From Polynucleobacter sp. AP-Reno-20A-A9 (lineage in GTDB: Bacteria; Pseudomonadota; Gammaproteobacteria; Burkholderiales; Burkholderiaceae), in NCBI RefSeq assembly GCF_018882085.1, contig NZ_JACVPB010000003.1, positions 124,001 to 188,000 of the forward strand: 64,000 nt of DNA, written 5' to 3'. Made by a program: the position numbers and the translations under genes. Shown piece by piece: positions 32,224-40,820 of this stretch; the first letter of the stretch is position 1, and each line of letters starts with the position of its first letter. The notes under the pieces were generated by a model. It had not been told where the DNA came from. It was given only the letters and a program-made list of their open reading frames with translations, and ran no database searches.

Positions 32224-32802
32224 TTAAGCAAAATTTTGGCTAGCAAAATCCCAATTCACTACGTTCCAAAAATTTTCTACATATTTTGGTCGCGCATTGC
32301 GTGTATCAATATAGTAAGCATGCTCCCAAACATCACATGTCATCAGCGGCTTAGCATCTGTGGTGATAGGAGTTGCCGCATTACTGGTGGATGCTAAATC
32401 AACGCTGCCATCTGCTTTTTTAACCAGCCATGCCCAACCTGAACCAAAAGTTCCAACAGCACACTTTGTAAATTCTTCTTTGAACTTATCAAACGAGCCC
32501 CACTTAGCATTGATCGCATCAGCCAATGGGCCACTAGGTGCTCCACCACCATTTGGCTTCATGCTTGACCAATAAAAAGTATGGTTCCAAACTTGTGCAG
32601 CGTTATTAAATACACCACCTGTAGATTTCTTAATAATGTCTTCAAGAGATGAATTTTCAAACTCAGTCCCTTTAATCAAATTATTTAAATTGGTGACATA
32701 AGTCTGATGGTGTTTACCATAGTGGTACTCTAAAGTTTCCTTAGAGATGTATGGGGCCAAAGCATCGAGGGCATATGGCAACTGAGGTAAGGTATGTTCC
32801 AT
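32224..32802 (-). CDS. sodB: Iron superoxide dismutase
   Basis: Cytosolic SOD of 192 residues converting superoxide to O2 and hydrogen peroxide. Metal ligands are in [13 protein letters not shown] (first His), [10 protein letters not shown] (second His) and [11 protein letters not shown] (Asp and His). [23 protein letters not shown] and [11 protein letters not shown] favour the Fe-type over Mn-type. A partial inverted repeat lies in its promoter (32834-32856). Confidence 0.95.
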   Translation of the reverse strand: MEHTLPQLPYALDALAPYISKETLEYHYGKHHQTYVTNLNNLIKGTEFENSSLEDIIKKSTGGVFNNAAQVWNHTFYWSSMKPNGGGAPSGPLADAINAKWGSFDKFKEEFTKCAVGTFGSGWAWLVKKADGSVDLASTSNAATPITTDAKPLMTCDVWEHAYYIDTRNARPKYVENFWNVVNWDFASQNFA

Positions 32803-32833
32803 TCGTATTCCTTTTAATTACATTAACCAAAAT

Positions 32834-32856
32834 ATAGGTTATTTTGCGATAACTAT
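32834..32856. promoter_or_regulatory. Imperfect inverted repeat in the sodB promoter
   Basis: ATAGGTTAT and ATAACTAT flank TTTGCG, giving paired 8-bp arms with one extra base, about 32 nt upstream of the sodB start. Candidate operator of an unknown regulator. Confidence 0.3.
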
Positions 32857-32890
32857 AGACTATTCTAGGTTTTTTGTTTGACCCAAGAAA

Positions 32891-32918
32891 AATGCCGGCA
32901 AAGTAGCCTACCGGCATT
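32891..32918 (-). terminator. Hairpin terminator of the 3-hydroxybutyrate dehydrogenase gene
   Basis: AATGCCGG (32891-32898) pairs with CCGGCATT (32911-32918); reading leftward it is followed by TTTTTCTTGGG, a usable U-tract. It lies 25 nt after the end of the gene at 32943. Confidence 0.75.
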
Positions 32919-32942
32919 AACTTCAATGGCGTTAACAACGAT

Positions 32943-33719
32943 TTATTGAGCCGTCCAACCACCATCCATATTCCAGGCTACCCCACGAACCTCAGAGGCA
33001 TCTGGCCCACAGAGAAATACAGCTAAGGCTGCCAATTGCTCTGGACTCACAAATTCTCCAGATGGCTGCTTTTCGGATACCAAGGCGGTCTTTGCCGCTT
33101 CATTGGAAATGCCTTCACGTTCTGCGCGCGCATCTACCTGCTTCTGAACTAGCGGAGTTAAAACCCAACCTGGGCAAATTGCATTACAGGTAACACCAGT
33201 ACGCGCATTTTCTAGTGCAGTTACTTTAGTGAGACCCACAATGCCATGCTTAGCAGCAACATAAGCAGCCTTCTGGGTAGAAGCAACCAAACCATGCACG
33301 GAAGCGATGTTGATGATGCGGCCCCAGTTACGTTTTTTCATACCAGGTAAGGCATGGTGCGTTGTATGAAATGCCGAACTTAAATTAATGGCAATGATGG
33401 CATCCCATTTGTCTGTCGGGAACTCTTCAATGTTTGCGGTGTATTGAATACCCGCATTGTTGATTAAGATATCAAGTGAACCAAAACGCCTTTCTGTTTG
33501 CTTAATCAGATCTTCGATCTCAGCGGGCTTACTCATATCCGCGCCATGGTAATCAACCTCTACTCCACAGGCTTTAATTTTGGCAATAGCTTCATCCTTC
33601 TCGCCAAAACCATTGACCATGATGTTGACACCTTGTTTAGCCAGCGCAATAGCCATTCCCAAACCAATACCACTAGTAGAGCCAGTAACTAGGGCTGTTT
33701 TACCTTTTAATGTGGACAT
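32943..33719 (-). CDS. bdhA: 3-hydroxybutyrate dehydrogenase (SDR family)
   Basis: A 258-residue NAD-dependent short-chain dehydrogenase interconverting 3-hydroxybutyrate and acetoacetate. Cofactor motif TGSTSGIGLGMA near the N terminus, NNAGIQ, the Ser in IINIASVHGLVAS and the YVAAKHG active site (Tyr/Lys) are present, as is the HBDH-typical NAICPGWVLTPLVQKQ. This would feed PHB or ketone-body use, matching the phasin-like gene at 10864. Own terminator. Confidence 0.92.
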   Translation of the reverse strand: MSTLKGKTALVTGSTSGIGLGMAIALAKQGVNIMVNGFGEKDEAIAKIKACGVEVDYHGADMSKPAEIEDLIKQTERRFGSLDILINNAGIQYTANIEEFPTDKWDAIIAINLSSAFHTTHHALPGMKKRNWGRIINIASVHGLVASTQKAAYVAAKHGIVGLTKVTALENARTGVTCNAICPGWVLTPLVQKQVDARAEREGISNEAAKTALVSEKQPSGEFVSPEQLAALAVFLCGPDASEVRGVAWNMDGGWTAQ

Positions 33720-33848
33720 ATTATTTACCGTATCAAGTTAACTAAAAGGGCTTCCCGCTTCTTTATGAACCCCAAAACTTGATGTTACAGGATGTGCTGA
33801 ACCACCCCTGAAGCCTATGCACCAGGGGCGACCAGAATCTATTCAAAG

Positions 33849-36245
33849 CTAGATTTTCTTGAGAGCCCGCAAGATCTTTTCACAGGTGAGAGGCTGATCA
33901 AAGACCGCTGCATTCAATGGTGCCAAGGCATCATTGATAGCGTTTTGAACTGCGCCTGGCGCTCCAGCAGTACCAGCCTCACCCGCCCCTTTAGCGCCCA
34001 ATTTTGAAGATTGGGTGGGCGTCTCTACGTGGGCAACCTCAATATCCGGCATTTCATTGGCCATCGGCACTAAATAATCTGCCATGCTGCCATTGCGCAA
34101 CAAACCACTTTCGTCATAGAGACACTCTTCGAACAGAGCGCCGCCAATACCCTGAACGATTGCACCACGCACTTGTTCATTGACTAACATCGGATTGATA
34201 ACGCGTCCACAATCCTCTACCGCCCAATGCTTCAATAACTTTACAAAGCCTGTGTCTGGGTCAACCTCAACATAAGATGCTTGGACCCCATTCGTAAAGA
34301 TAAATGGGTATTCCTTTTGAGTGTAGTGACGTGTCACCATGAGATCTGCAGAAAATCCAGCTGGCAAAGTATCGGTACGGAAATACCCCACTCTACCCAC
34401 CTCACTGAATGGTAGTAATTGCTCGCCGGTCGCTTTGTCTAAGATATGGCCACGACGTGCAGTGAGTTCTGCAACAGGTCGATTCAAAATTGCGCCCGCA
34501 AGTTTAATAATATTTTCTTGTAGGGCTTGAGAAGCTAAAAGAACCGCTTCACCGCCAACACCCGCTCCACGTGAAGCCCACGTGCCACCGCCGTAAGGAG
34601 TCACATCGGTATCACCAGTAATAACGCGCACTTGGTCGATTGAAACACCGACAGCATCAGCCGCAATCTGGGTATAGATACCTTCAGTACCTTGACCTTG
34701 TTCACCAACACCAATCAAGACTGAAACCACACCACTAGGATCCATGCGAACGGTAGCGCCATCCTGAGAGGCAATACGAGCACCTCCTACGCCATAGAAA
34801 GCAGGGCTTGGATTGGTTAGCTCAATTAATGTTGCAAACCCAATGCCGCGATAAATCCCTTTTTTGCGCAACTCAGCCTGCTCTTTACGCAATGCAGAAT
34901 AATCCATCATCTTTTCGATGGTTCGCAAACATTGCTCATGTGAGAGAACTTCCAACTTAATTCCAGAAATTCCGGAGCAAGGATAAGCATCATCCGGAAT
35001 GACGTTACGTTTACGAAACTCGAGCGGATCCATTTGTAATTTTTGCGCAGCCAAATCCACCAAACCTTCGGTCACAGCGCAAGCAATCGGATGGCCTACG
35101 CCACGATACTGACAGGTAGGAGTTTTATTCTGAAAAACTACATTCAATTTAGCGCGATAGTTTTGATGCTTATAAGGGCCGCCGACCAGGTTCACTACCT
35201 GATTGCCCTCAATGGCGCTGGTCCTAGGGAACATAGAATAAGGGCCAATTGCGGTCAGATCATCGATCTCAAAGGCCAAGATATCGCCTGCCTTATTGGC
35301 CGCAATGCGGCCTTTAATGCGATGCTCGCGCGCATGAATATCACTTGTAAATGATTCAAGACGGTCTGCAACAAACTTCACAGGGCGCTCAAGCATCATT
35401 GAGAGACCTACGGTAGCGAAGTCATCTGGATATGCGTGAACCTTAATACCAAAAGATCCGCCCACATCCTTACAAATGACATGCACATCTGATTCTGAAA
35501 ACCCAAATTGACGGCAATACAAATCTTGCATCATATGTGGTGCTTGCTGAGAATGGTACACAGTGAGACGGCGATCGCCTGGGCTGTAATCCGCAATTTG
35601 ACAGCGTGGCTCGAGCGTTACTCCGGTATGACGCCCAAATCCAAAAGTAGCTTCTGCAACTACGTCAGCCGTTGCAAATACCTCATCCACATTACCAACA
35701 TCCAGGCTGCGTGTAAAACATAAGTTATCGCCAAGATCCGGATGAATCACCGGAGTATCTGCATCAAGCGCGGTTTCCATGGAAACGACTGCTGGCAGCT
35801 CCTCCCACTCAACATCGATATGCTGTAGAGCATCTTCTGCCTGCGCTCTTGTTTCTGCAACCACCGCTACCACCGGCTCACCCTGCCAACAAGCACGATC
35901 AATTGCTAATGCGTGTTGAGGGGCGGATTTCATACCGGCTAGGTGACCTAAGGTTGCCACCCAAGGCTTACAAATTTTTGCCATTTGCACACCATCAACT
36001 ACTGCAAGTACTCCAGGCATCTTGCTGGCATGCTCAGTATGAATTTTGCCGATTTTCATATGCGCAACCGGGGAGCGCCAGAACACCACATGAGCCATAC
36101 GAGGCAATTGAATATCATCAATATAAGTGCCCTGACCTTCAAGCAGACGACGAGCGCCATGTCTTGGTTCGCTATGACCGATATATCGCTGATCGTTTGT
36201 TACAGGATCCAGCACCATTCCCTTCAAATCACTTGGCTTATTCAT
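33849..36245 (-). CDS. Molybdenum hydroxylase large subunit (xanthine dehydrogenase/CoxL family, not CO dehydrogenase)
   Basis: A 798-residue molybdopterin-cytosine-dinucleotide subunit. N terminus GEP/SEPRHGARRLLEGQGTYIDDI, Moco contacts GGSFGIKVHAYPDD and GVGEQGQGTEGIYTQIAAD, and the catalytic Glu in KGAGEAGTAG (Glu756). The active-site loop is QYRGVGHP, neither AYRCSFR of CO dehydrogenase nor AYRGAGR of the form II group. It should hydroxylate an aromatic heterocycle or aldehyde. First-transcribed partners CoxS- and CoxM-like lie upstream in the same operon; a divergent TetR and FAD monooxygenase suggest catabolic use. Confidence 0.9.
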   Translation of the reverse strand: MNKPSDLKGMVLDPVTNDQRYIGHSEPRHGARRLLEGQGTYIDDIQLPRMAHVVFWRSPVAHMKIGKIHTEHASKMPGVLAVVDGVQMAKICKPWVATLGHLAGMKSAPQHALAIDRACWQGEPVVAVVAETRAQAEDALQHIDVEWEELPAVVSMETALDADTPVIHPDLGDNLCFTRSLDVGNVDEVFATADVVAEATFGFGRHTGVTLEPRCQIADYSPGDRRLTVYHSQQAPHMMQDLYCRQFGFSESDVHVICKDVGGSFGIKVHAYPDDFATVGLSMMLERPVKFVADRLESFTSDIHAREHRIKGRIAANKAGDILAFEIDDLTAIGPYSMFPRTSAIEGNQVVNLVGGPYKHQNYRAKLNVVFQNKTPTCQYRGVGHPIACAVTEGLVDLAAQKLQMDPLEFRKRNVIPDDAYPCSGISGIKLEVLSHEQCLRTIEKMMDYSALRKEQAELRKKGIYRGIGFATLIELTNPSPAFYGVGGARIASQDGATVRMDPSGVVSVLIGVGEQGQGTEGIYTQIAADAVGVSIDQVRVITGDTDVTPYGGGTWASRGAGVGGEAVLLASQALQENIIKLAGAILNRPVAELTARRGHILDKATGEQLLPFSEVGRVGYFRTDTLPAGFSADLMVTRHYTQKEYPFIFTNGVQASYVEVDPDTGFVKLLKHWAVEDCGRVINPMLVNEQVRGAIVQGIGGALFEECLYDESGLLRNGSMADYLVPMANEMPDIEVAHVETPTQSSKLGAKGAGEAGTAGAPGAVQNAINDALAPLNAAVFDQPLTCEKILRALKKI

Positions 36246-36257
36246 AATGCGTTTCCC

Positions 36258-36767
36258 TTAAGCGTTAGCAAGGACAGGTTTAATTTTTTGGCCCTTAGCA
36301 CGAGCATCTAAGACGTCGACAATCGCATCGACAATCGAGTGGTAACCAGTGCAGCGACAGTAATTACCGGAGATCCATTCGCGTACTTGTTCGCGCGTAG
36401 CTTTTGGCTGCTTCTCAATCAATTCCGCTGCAGCCAACAACATGCCAGAGGAACAGAAGCCGCATTGCATAGCGTTGTGACGCATAAAAGATTCTTGCAG
36501 ATCCGCCAAGACACCGTTTTTAGTAAGGCCTTCCACTGTCTCGACCACGCTGCCATCTGCTTGAACCGCCAGAAATAGACATCCGCGAATGATTTGACCG
36601 TCTACCTTGACGGTACAGGCTCCACACGCGCCCTGCTCACAACCCAAGTGAGGGCCTTTTAAATGCAAATCTTCACGTAAAAAATCCACCAGGTGTCTAC
36701 GCGGCTCAATCTCTGCGTTGACGAGTCGACCATTCACGGTCATTGAAATTTTTTTCTTCAAACTCAT
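36258..36767 (-). CDS. Molybdenum hydroxylase small subunit, two [2Fe-2S] clusters
   Basis: A 169-residue electron-transfer subunit. The plant-type ferredoxin cluster is bound by GCEQGACGACTVKVDG and the later Cys in IIRGCLF; the second cluster by MQCGFCSSGM and GNYCRCTGYHSIV. All eight Cys are intact. It carries electrons from the Mo site to FAD. It lies 12 nt upstream of the large subunit gene and 42 nt downstream of the FAD subunit gene. Confidence 0.93.
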   Translation of the reverse strand: MSLKKKISMTVNGRLVNAEIEPRRHLVDFLREDLHLKGPHLGCEQGACGACTVKVDGQIIRGCLFLAVQADGSVVETVEGLTKNGVLADLQESFMRHNAMQCGFCSSGMLLAAAELIEKQPKATREQVREWISGNYCRCTGYHSIVDAIVDVLDARAKGQKIKPVLANA

Positions 36768-36809
36768 TTTGATCTCCGAATTCTTTTACCGATGCTTGCT
36801 GTTTGAGCG

Positions 36810-37664
36810 TTAAGCAATCATGTGCTTGAGTCCGCGCTCAAGTAATACACCAATTAAATGCTGTTTCGCTTCCGCGCTATTAGTAATGTCTGCAATCGCC
36901 TCGATTTCATTACGCGCTTCAGCTACAGCTTTAGCAATTAATTCATCGTTGAGCTTTTGCCCATTGATTAAATCCTGAGCCTTGCTTGCCATTACTGGTG
37001 TAGCACCAACTGAGAAGAATGTAAAAGCACAATGCGTTAAAACATCGCCTTGCTTTTGTGCAACTGCAGCTAGACCCGCAACTGCATAGTCGCCATGTCT
37101 TCTAGCTAGCTCATGAAAATAAAAAACTTCTTGCTTGCTAGCCAGTGGAATCTCTGTAGCAACCAAAATTTCATCGGGCTCCAAAGAGGTCGTATACAAG
37201 TCAATGAAAAAATCGTTTGCAGAAATTCGGCGTTCGCCCGCTGGGCCATGAATTACCATAGTGGCACGCAAGGTCAAACTAGACGCAGGCCATTCAGCAG
37301 CCGGGTCGCCATATGCCAGCGAACCTCCCCAGGTACCAAGATTACGAATGGCGCGATGGGCAATATGTGGTGCTGCTGCTTTTAAAAGTGGGGCATGCTT
37401 TGCAACTAATTCTGAATCTTCAATTTCGGTATGGGTCACTAGAGCGCCAATACGCAAACTATCGCCAACCACTGAAATGCCTTTGAGTTCGGAGATATCC
37501 GTGATATCTATTAACACTTTTGGCTCAGACAAGCGCATATTCAAAGTAGCTAATAAAGTTTGCCCACCCGCAATTAATTGCGCATCATCGCCGCCCTGTT
37601 CAAGTAAAGATAGGGCTTCCTGTAATGCCTTGGGCTTTACATAATCGAATGCTGCAGATTTCAT
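36810..37664 (-). CDS. Molybdenum hydroxylase medium subunit, FAD-binding
   Basis: A 284-residue subunit of the CoxM type. FAD-binding segments are IAGGQTLLATLNMRLSEP near residue 33 and RNLGTWGGSLAYGDPAAEWPA near residue 110; the C-terminal domain has the usual small alpha/beta layout. ATG 37664 has GGAGGAG upstream. Gene order FAD, [2Fe-2S], Mo subunit is that of many catabolic hydroxylases. Confidence 0.92.
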   Translation of the reverse strand: MKSAAFDYVKPKALQEALSLLEQGGDDAQLIAGGQTLLATLNMRLSEPKVLIDITDISELKGISVVGDSLRIGALVTHTEIEDSELVAKHAPLLKAAAPHIAHRAIRNLGTWGGSLAYGDPAAEWPASSLTLRATMVIHGPAGERRISANDFFIDLYTTSLEPDEILVATEIPLASKQEVFYFHELARRHGDYAVAGLAAVAQKQGDVLTHCAFTFFSVGATPVMASKAQDLINGQKLNDELIAKAVAEARNEIEAIADITNSAEAKQHLIGVLLERGLKHMIA

Positions 37665-37739
37665 TAAGTCTCCTCCACCACCAATGTATTAAGCTTTTTA
37701 GCTTTTTATTTTTTGCGCTACTTTTTTATTACCGCTTTT

Positions 37740-38216
37740 TTATTTACCGCCAGCGTCTGACTCCAACGCCACTGTCTCCCCGCCTAATTCCTTTGCAAAC
37801 TTCTGAAAAAAATCGTCTGCAATCTTTTTTGCCGATGCGCTAATTAAGCGACCGCCAATTTGACCTAACTTGCCGCCAATCGAGGCTTCAGTTGTATACG
37901 AGACCAAAGTGCCACCCTCAGCCTGCTTTAGCTCAACCCGTGATTTACCTTTAGCAAACCCTGCCGCCCCACCCGACCCCTCAAAGGCCATAGAGCAGGA
38001 CTGGTCCGGAATGATGTCGCTTAGGAGCAGTTTCCCAGCAAAACGGGCTCTAACAGGCCCAATCTTGAACATCACCTTGGCGTGAATCTCTTCCGGAGAG
38101 ATGCGGCTGATCTCCTCGCAACCAGGAATGGACTTGGCCAACACGTCAATATCGTTCAAACCCTTCCACACATCAGGGATTGGAGCGGATATGAGTTGCT
38201 CACCATTTAATTCCAT
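37740..38216 (-). CDS. CoxG-family SRPBCC protein
   Basis: A 158-residue CoxG/COXG-family protein. MELNGEQLISAPIPDVWKGLND, the SIPGCEEI segment and RFAGKLLLSDI are typical, as is YTTEASIGGKLGQIGGRLI. CoxG-like proteins are encoded beside many molybdenum hydroxylases and have been linked to assembly or membrane attachment. It is the first gene of the leftward operon (75 nt before the FAD subunit) and faces the TetR gene across a palindrome-containing promoter region. Confidence 0.9.
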   Translation of the reverse strand: MELNGEQLISAPIPDVWKGLNDIDVLAKSIPGCEEISRISPEEIHAKVMFKIGPVRARFAGKLLLSDIIPDQSCSMAFEGSGGAAGFAKGKSRVELKQAEGGTLVSYTTEASIGGKLGQIGGRLISASAKKIADDFFQKFAKELGGETVALESDAGGK

Positions 38217-38258
38217 TTGATCTCCTTGGGGTTTGTACGAATAGAGTCTTATCTACCA

Positions 38259-38271
38259 ATTGTTCAACAAT
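38259..38271. promoter_or_regulatory. Candidate TetR operator
   Basis: A perfect palindrome ATTGTT-C-AACAAT, in the 112-nt region between coxG and the divergent TetR gene. A looser repeat TTGG ... CCAA follows at about 38289-38305. Likely binding site for the TetR regulator encoded alongside. Confidence 0.45.
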
Positions 38272-38328
38272 GTACCATTATTTAACTTTTGGTCAATAAG
38301 TCCAAATTCGGATAAACCCTGAGAATCC

Positions 38329-39021
38329 ATGCGTTTTACTGAAGATAGCGTTACCAGCCCAAACACCGCTGAAATTTCAGAAGGCTCCATGGCGCCTACC
38401 CGAAAAAGAATGGGTACAGCCGAGCGCAAACGCCAAATATTGGATAGCGCTATTCAGTTCTTTGCTAGAAATGGCATCGATGGCCAGTTAAGAAATTTAT
38501 CTAAAGAATTAGGCATCACCCACACCCTGCTCTATCACTACTTTCCTACAAAAGATGCGCTGATTCAAGAAGTTTATAAAGAGGTCTTTGAGTCTCGCTG
38601 GAAGCCAGAGTGGGAAGAATTGCTGGATGATGAGTCCCTCACCCCTGAAGAAAAATTCAATGCGTTCTATTTGGACTACTCCAACACAGTCTTAACTTAT
38701 GACTTTGTGCGCATTTTGATTTTCTCTGGCTTAAGTGATCACTCCATCAGCGATCGCTTCTTCGAACTCTTGCGCACACGCTTATTACCAAGGCTCATTC
38801 GTGAAACGCGCAAATATTGTGGTAGGTCTGATACATCAAAGCCCACGCAGCGTGAGCTTGAATTCCTGATGGGATTACACGGTGGCGTCTTCTATATCGG
38901 CATGAGACGCTGGATCTATGGACAAGCCATATATGCCGCCGAAAGCCCCAATACAGAACAAGAAATCATTCGCGACCGAGTGCAGTCTTACCTCCATTCC
39001 GCTAAATCACTATTTGCTTAA
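38329..39021 (+). CDS. TetR/AcrR-family transcriptional regulator
   Basis: Up to 230 residues. The DNA-binding domain RKRQILDSAIQFFARNGIDG, NLSKELGITHTLLYHYFPTKDALIQEVY is typical; the C-terminal effector domain includes a TetR_C-like region with RILIFSGLSDHSISDRFFELLRTR. The start may be ATG 38329 or ATG 38389 (MAPTRKRMGTAERK), the latter with AAGG just upstream. It is the first gene of the rightward catabolic set and divergent from the Mo-hydroxylase operon, so it probably represses both until an inducer binds. Confidence 0.9.
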   Translation: MRFTEDSVTSPNTAEISEGSMAPTRKRMGTAERKRQILDSAIQFFARNGIDGQLRNLSKELGITHTLLYHYFPTKDALIQEVYKEVFESRWKPEWEELLDDESLTPEEKFNAFYLDYSNTVLTYDFVRILIFSGLSDHSISDRFFELLRTRLLPRLIRETRKYCGRSDTSKPTQRELEFLMGLHGGVFYIGMRRWIYGQAIYAAESPNTEQEIIRDRVQSYLHSAKSLFA

Positions 39022-39035
39022 TTGAAAAGGTCACC

Positions 39036-39494
39036 ATGTCTAACTTAAGCCTTAATCACTTCTCTATCCGCAGTCTCGAGATTGAAAAAACCACTGACTT
39101 CTACAGCAAATTACTTGGCCTTACAGTCGGCCCTAGACCAGAGTTTCCATTTCCAGGTGTCTGGCTCTACAACGGTGATGAGAGTAGCTGGGCTAATGCA
39201 GTCTTGCACCTGATTGCGATTGACAAGAATGATCCTAATGGACTGAAAAAATATTTAGGTGAACGCGACCCTAGCACGCTGCATGGATCTGGCGCAGTTG
39301 ACCACATTGCCTTTTTTGCGACCGGCCTAGAAGAAAAAATTGCGCTCCTCAAGAAATTAAATGTTGCCTATCGCGAGCGAACCGTACCAGTAATAGGGCT
39401 GCATCAAATATTTCTCGATGATCCAAATGGTATTGTCATTGAGTTGAACTATCCAGCAACAGAAAAAACCGCCCTAGATGCGAAAGTTGCATAG
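39036..39494 (+). CDS. VOC-family (glyoxalase/dioxygenase fold) protein
   Basis: A 152-residue single-domain VOC protein with two beta-alpha-beta-beta-beta units. LNHFSIRSLEIEKTTDFYSKLLGL, a VDHIAFFATGLEEKI repeat start and HQIFLDDPNGIVIELNY give the metal-ligand positions (His7-like, His near the VDH, Glu of IELNY). It could be an isomerase, lyase or ring-cleavage-type enzyme; the single domain is shorter than extradiol dioxygenases. Tightly packed between the TetR and FAD monooxygenase genes, so it likely acts in the same pathway. Confidence 0.85.
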   Translation: MSNLSLNHFSIRSLEIEKTTDFYSKLLGLTVGPRPEFPFPGVWLYNGDESSWANAVLHLIAIDKNDPNGLKKYLGERDPSTLHGSGAVDHIAFFATGLEEKIALLKKLNVAYRERTVPVIGLHQIFLDDPNGIVIELNYPATEKTALDAKVA

Positions 39495-39503
39495 GAGTTA
39501 TTA

Positions 39504-40745
39504 ATGGCAAAAATTCTAGTCATTGGCGGCTCTCTTGGCGGTTTATTCGCGGCAAATATTTTGCTGCGTCAAGGGCATGACGTTACTTTGCTAGAAAAGA
39601 CCGTTGGATCTTTGGATGGGCGTGGTGCCGGCATTGTGACCCATGATGCTTTAGCTGAAGCACTGCGTGCAGCTGGAGTCACTGTTGATGAAACACTCGG
39701 CGTACCAGTGACAAAACGCATCACTTTGGGTGCTGATGGCGATAGCTTAGGTGAAATGGAGTTGCCTCAAGTATTGACCTCCTGGAGTCGCCTCTATCAA
39801 ATGCTGAAGGAAAGCTTTCCAAGCGAACGCTACCTTCAAGGCAAGACAGTAAATTCAGTTACACAAGACTCGAATGCTGTGCAGGTGCTTTGTGAAGACG
39901 GCAGTCAATATGATGCGGAGCTACTCATCGCCTCCGATGGCATACGCTCCGCAGTACGCGCACAAGTTGCACCACAGATTCAACCTGAATACGCTGGCTA
40001 TATAGCTTGGCGTGGCGTGTGCGATGAAGCATGTTTATCCAATTACACCTTAGAAACTCTATTTAATCGCTTTGGCTTTTGTTTACCCAATGGCGAGCAA
40101 ATGCTGGGTTACCCAGTTGCTGGCTCTGGCAATGACACTCGCCCTGGAAAACGTCGCTATAACTTTGTTTGGTATCGCCCGGCATCAGAGCATGAAGAGT
40201 TAGCCAGCCTATTAACTGATGACAATGGTCGTTACTACCCTACTGGCATTCCCCCGCTAAAAGTTTCTTGGAAGCATATTGCTCACATGCGCAAAGTGGC
40301 ACGAGAAATTCTAGCTCCTCAATACGCTGAGATTCTGGAAAAGACAGCGGCACCATTCTTGCAGGCAATTTATGACGTTCGCTCTGAGCAAATTGTCTTT
40401 GGCAGAATCGCATTAATGGGTGATGCCGCTTTTGTTGGTAGGCCACACGTAGGCATGGGTGTCACCAAGGCCGCTGATGAGGCAATAGTGATTGCAAAAC
40501 ATATTGCCGCACTTGGTGCCTCTCCTGCAGCGCTCAGTGCATATGGCGAAGAGAGATTAAGACTGGGTCAACAAGTAGTGGCTAGAGCCCAATATTTGGG
40601 GCGCTATATGCAGGCCCAAGGTAGTAAGGGTAATAGGGATAACGAGAAGCTAAAAAGAAATGCCGATACTGTAATGGCGGAAACCGCGATTGATATCAGC
40701 GATCTATTGGCTCAAGGGAAAGCAGTGCCTGAATCTGCGCATTAA
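39504..40745 (+). CDS. FAD-dependent aromatic/heterocyclic monooxygenase (2,6-dihydroxypyridine 3-monooxygenase-like)
   Basis: A 413-residue group A flavoprotein hydroxylase. FAD motifs: VIGGSLGGLFAANILLRQGHDV at the N terminus, DG motif IASDGIRSAVRAQV and GD motif ALMGDAAFVGRPHVGMGVTKAADE. The GRPHVG stretch and overall layout recall 2,6-dihydroxypyridine 3-hydroxylase from nicotine degradation. It would use NADH and O2 to hydroxylate a ring, fitting a pathway in which the Mo hydroxylase acts first. Nine nt after the VOC gene. The exact substrate is inferred only in class. Confidence 0.85.
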   Translation: MAKILVIGGSLGGLFAANILLRQGHDVTLLEKTVGSLDGRGAGIVTHDALAEALRAAGVTVDETLGVPVTKRITLGADGDSLGEMELPQVLTSWSRLYQMLKESFPSERYLQGKTVNSVTQDSNAVQVLCEDGSQYDAELLIASDGIRSAVRAQVAPQIQPEYAGYIAWRGVCDEACLSNYTLETLFNRFGFCLPNGEQMLGYPVAGSGNDTRPGKRRYNFVWYRPASEHEELASLLTDDNGRYYPTGIPPLKVSWKHIAHMRKVAREILAPQYAEILEKTAAPFLQAIYDVRSEQIVFGRIALMGDAAFVGRPHVGMGVTKAADEAIVIAKHIAALGASPAALSAYGEERLRLGQQVVARAQYLGRYMQAQGSKGNRDNEKLKRNADTVMAETAIDISDLLAQGKAVPESAH

Positions 40746-40820
40746 AAGGCGCATTCAGTTAAGATTTAAAAAAATAAAAAGTATTCTTATTTAACAAAGT
40801 TTTATATGGAGGAGACAACC

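Noticed and set aside
33849-38216. Aerobic CO dehydrogenase (coxMSL)
   Set aside because: The Mo subunit lacks the AYRCSFR loop needed for the CO-oxidising Cu-Mo site; the other subunits are shared by the whole family.
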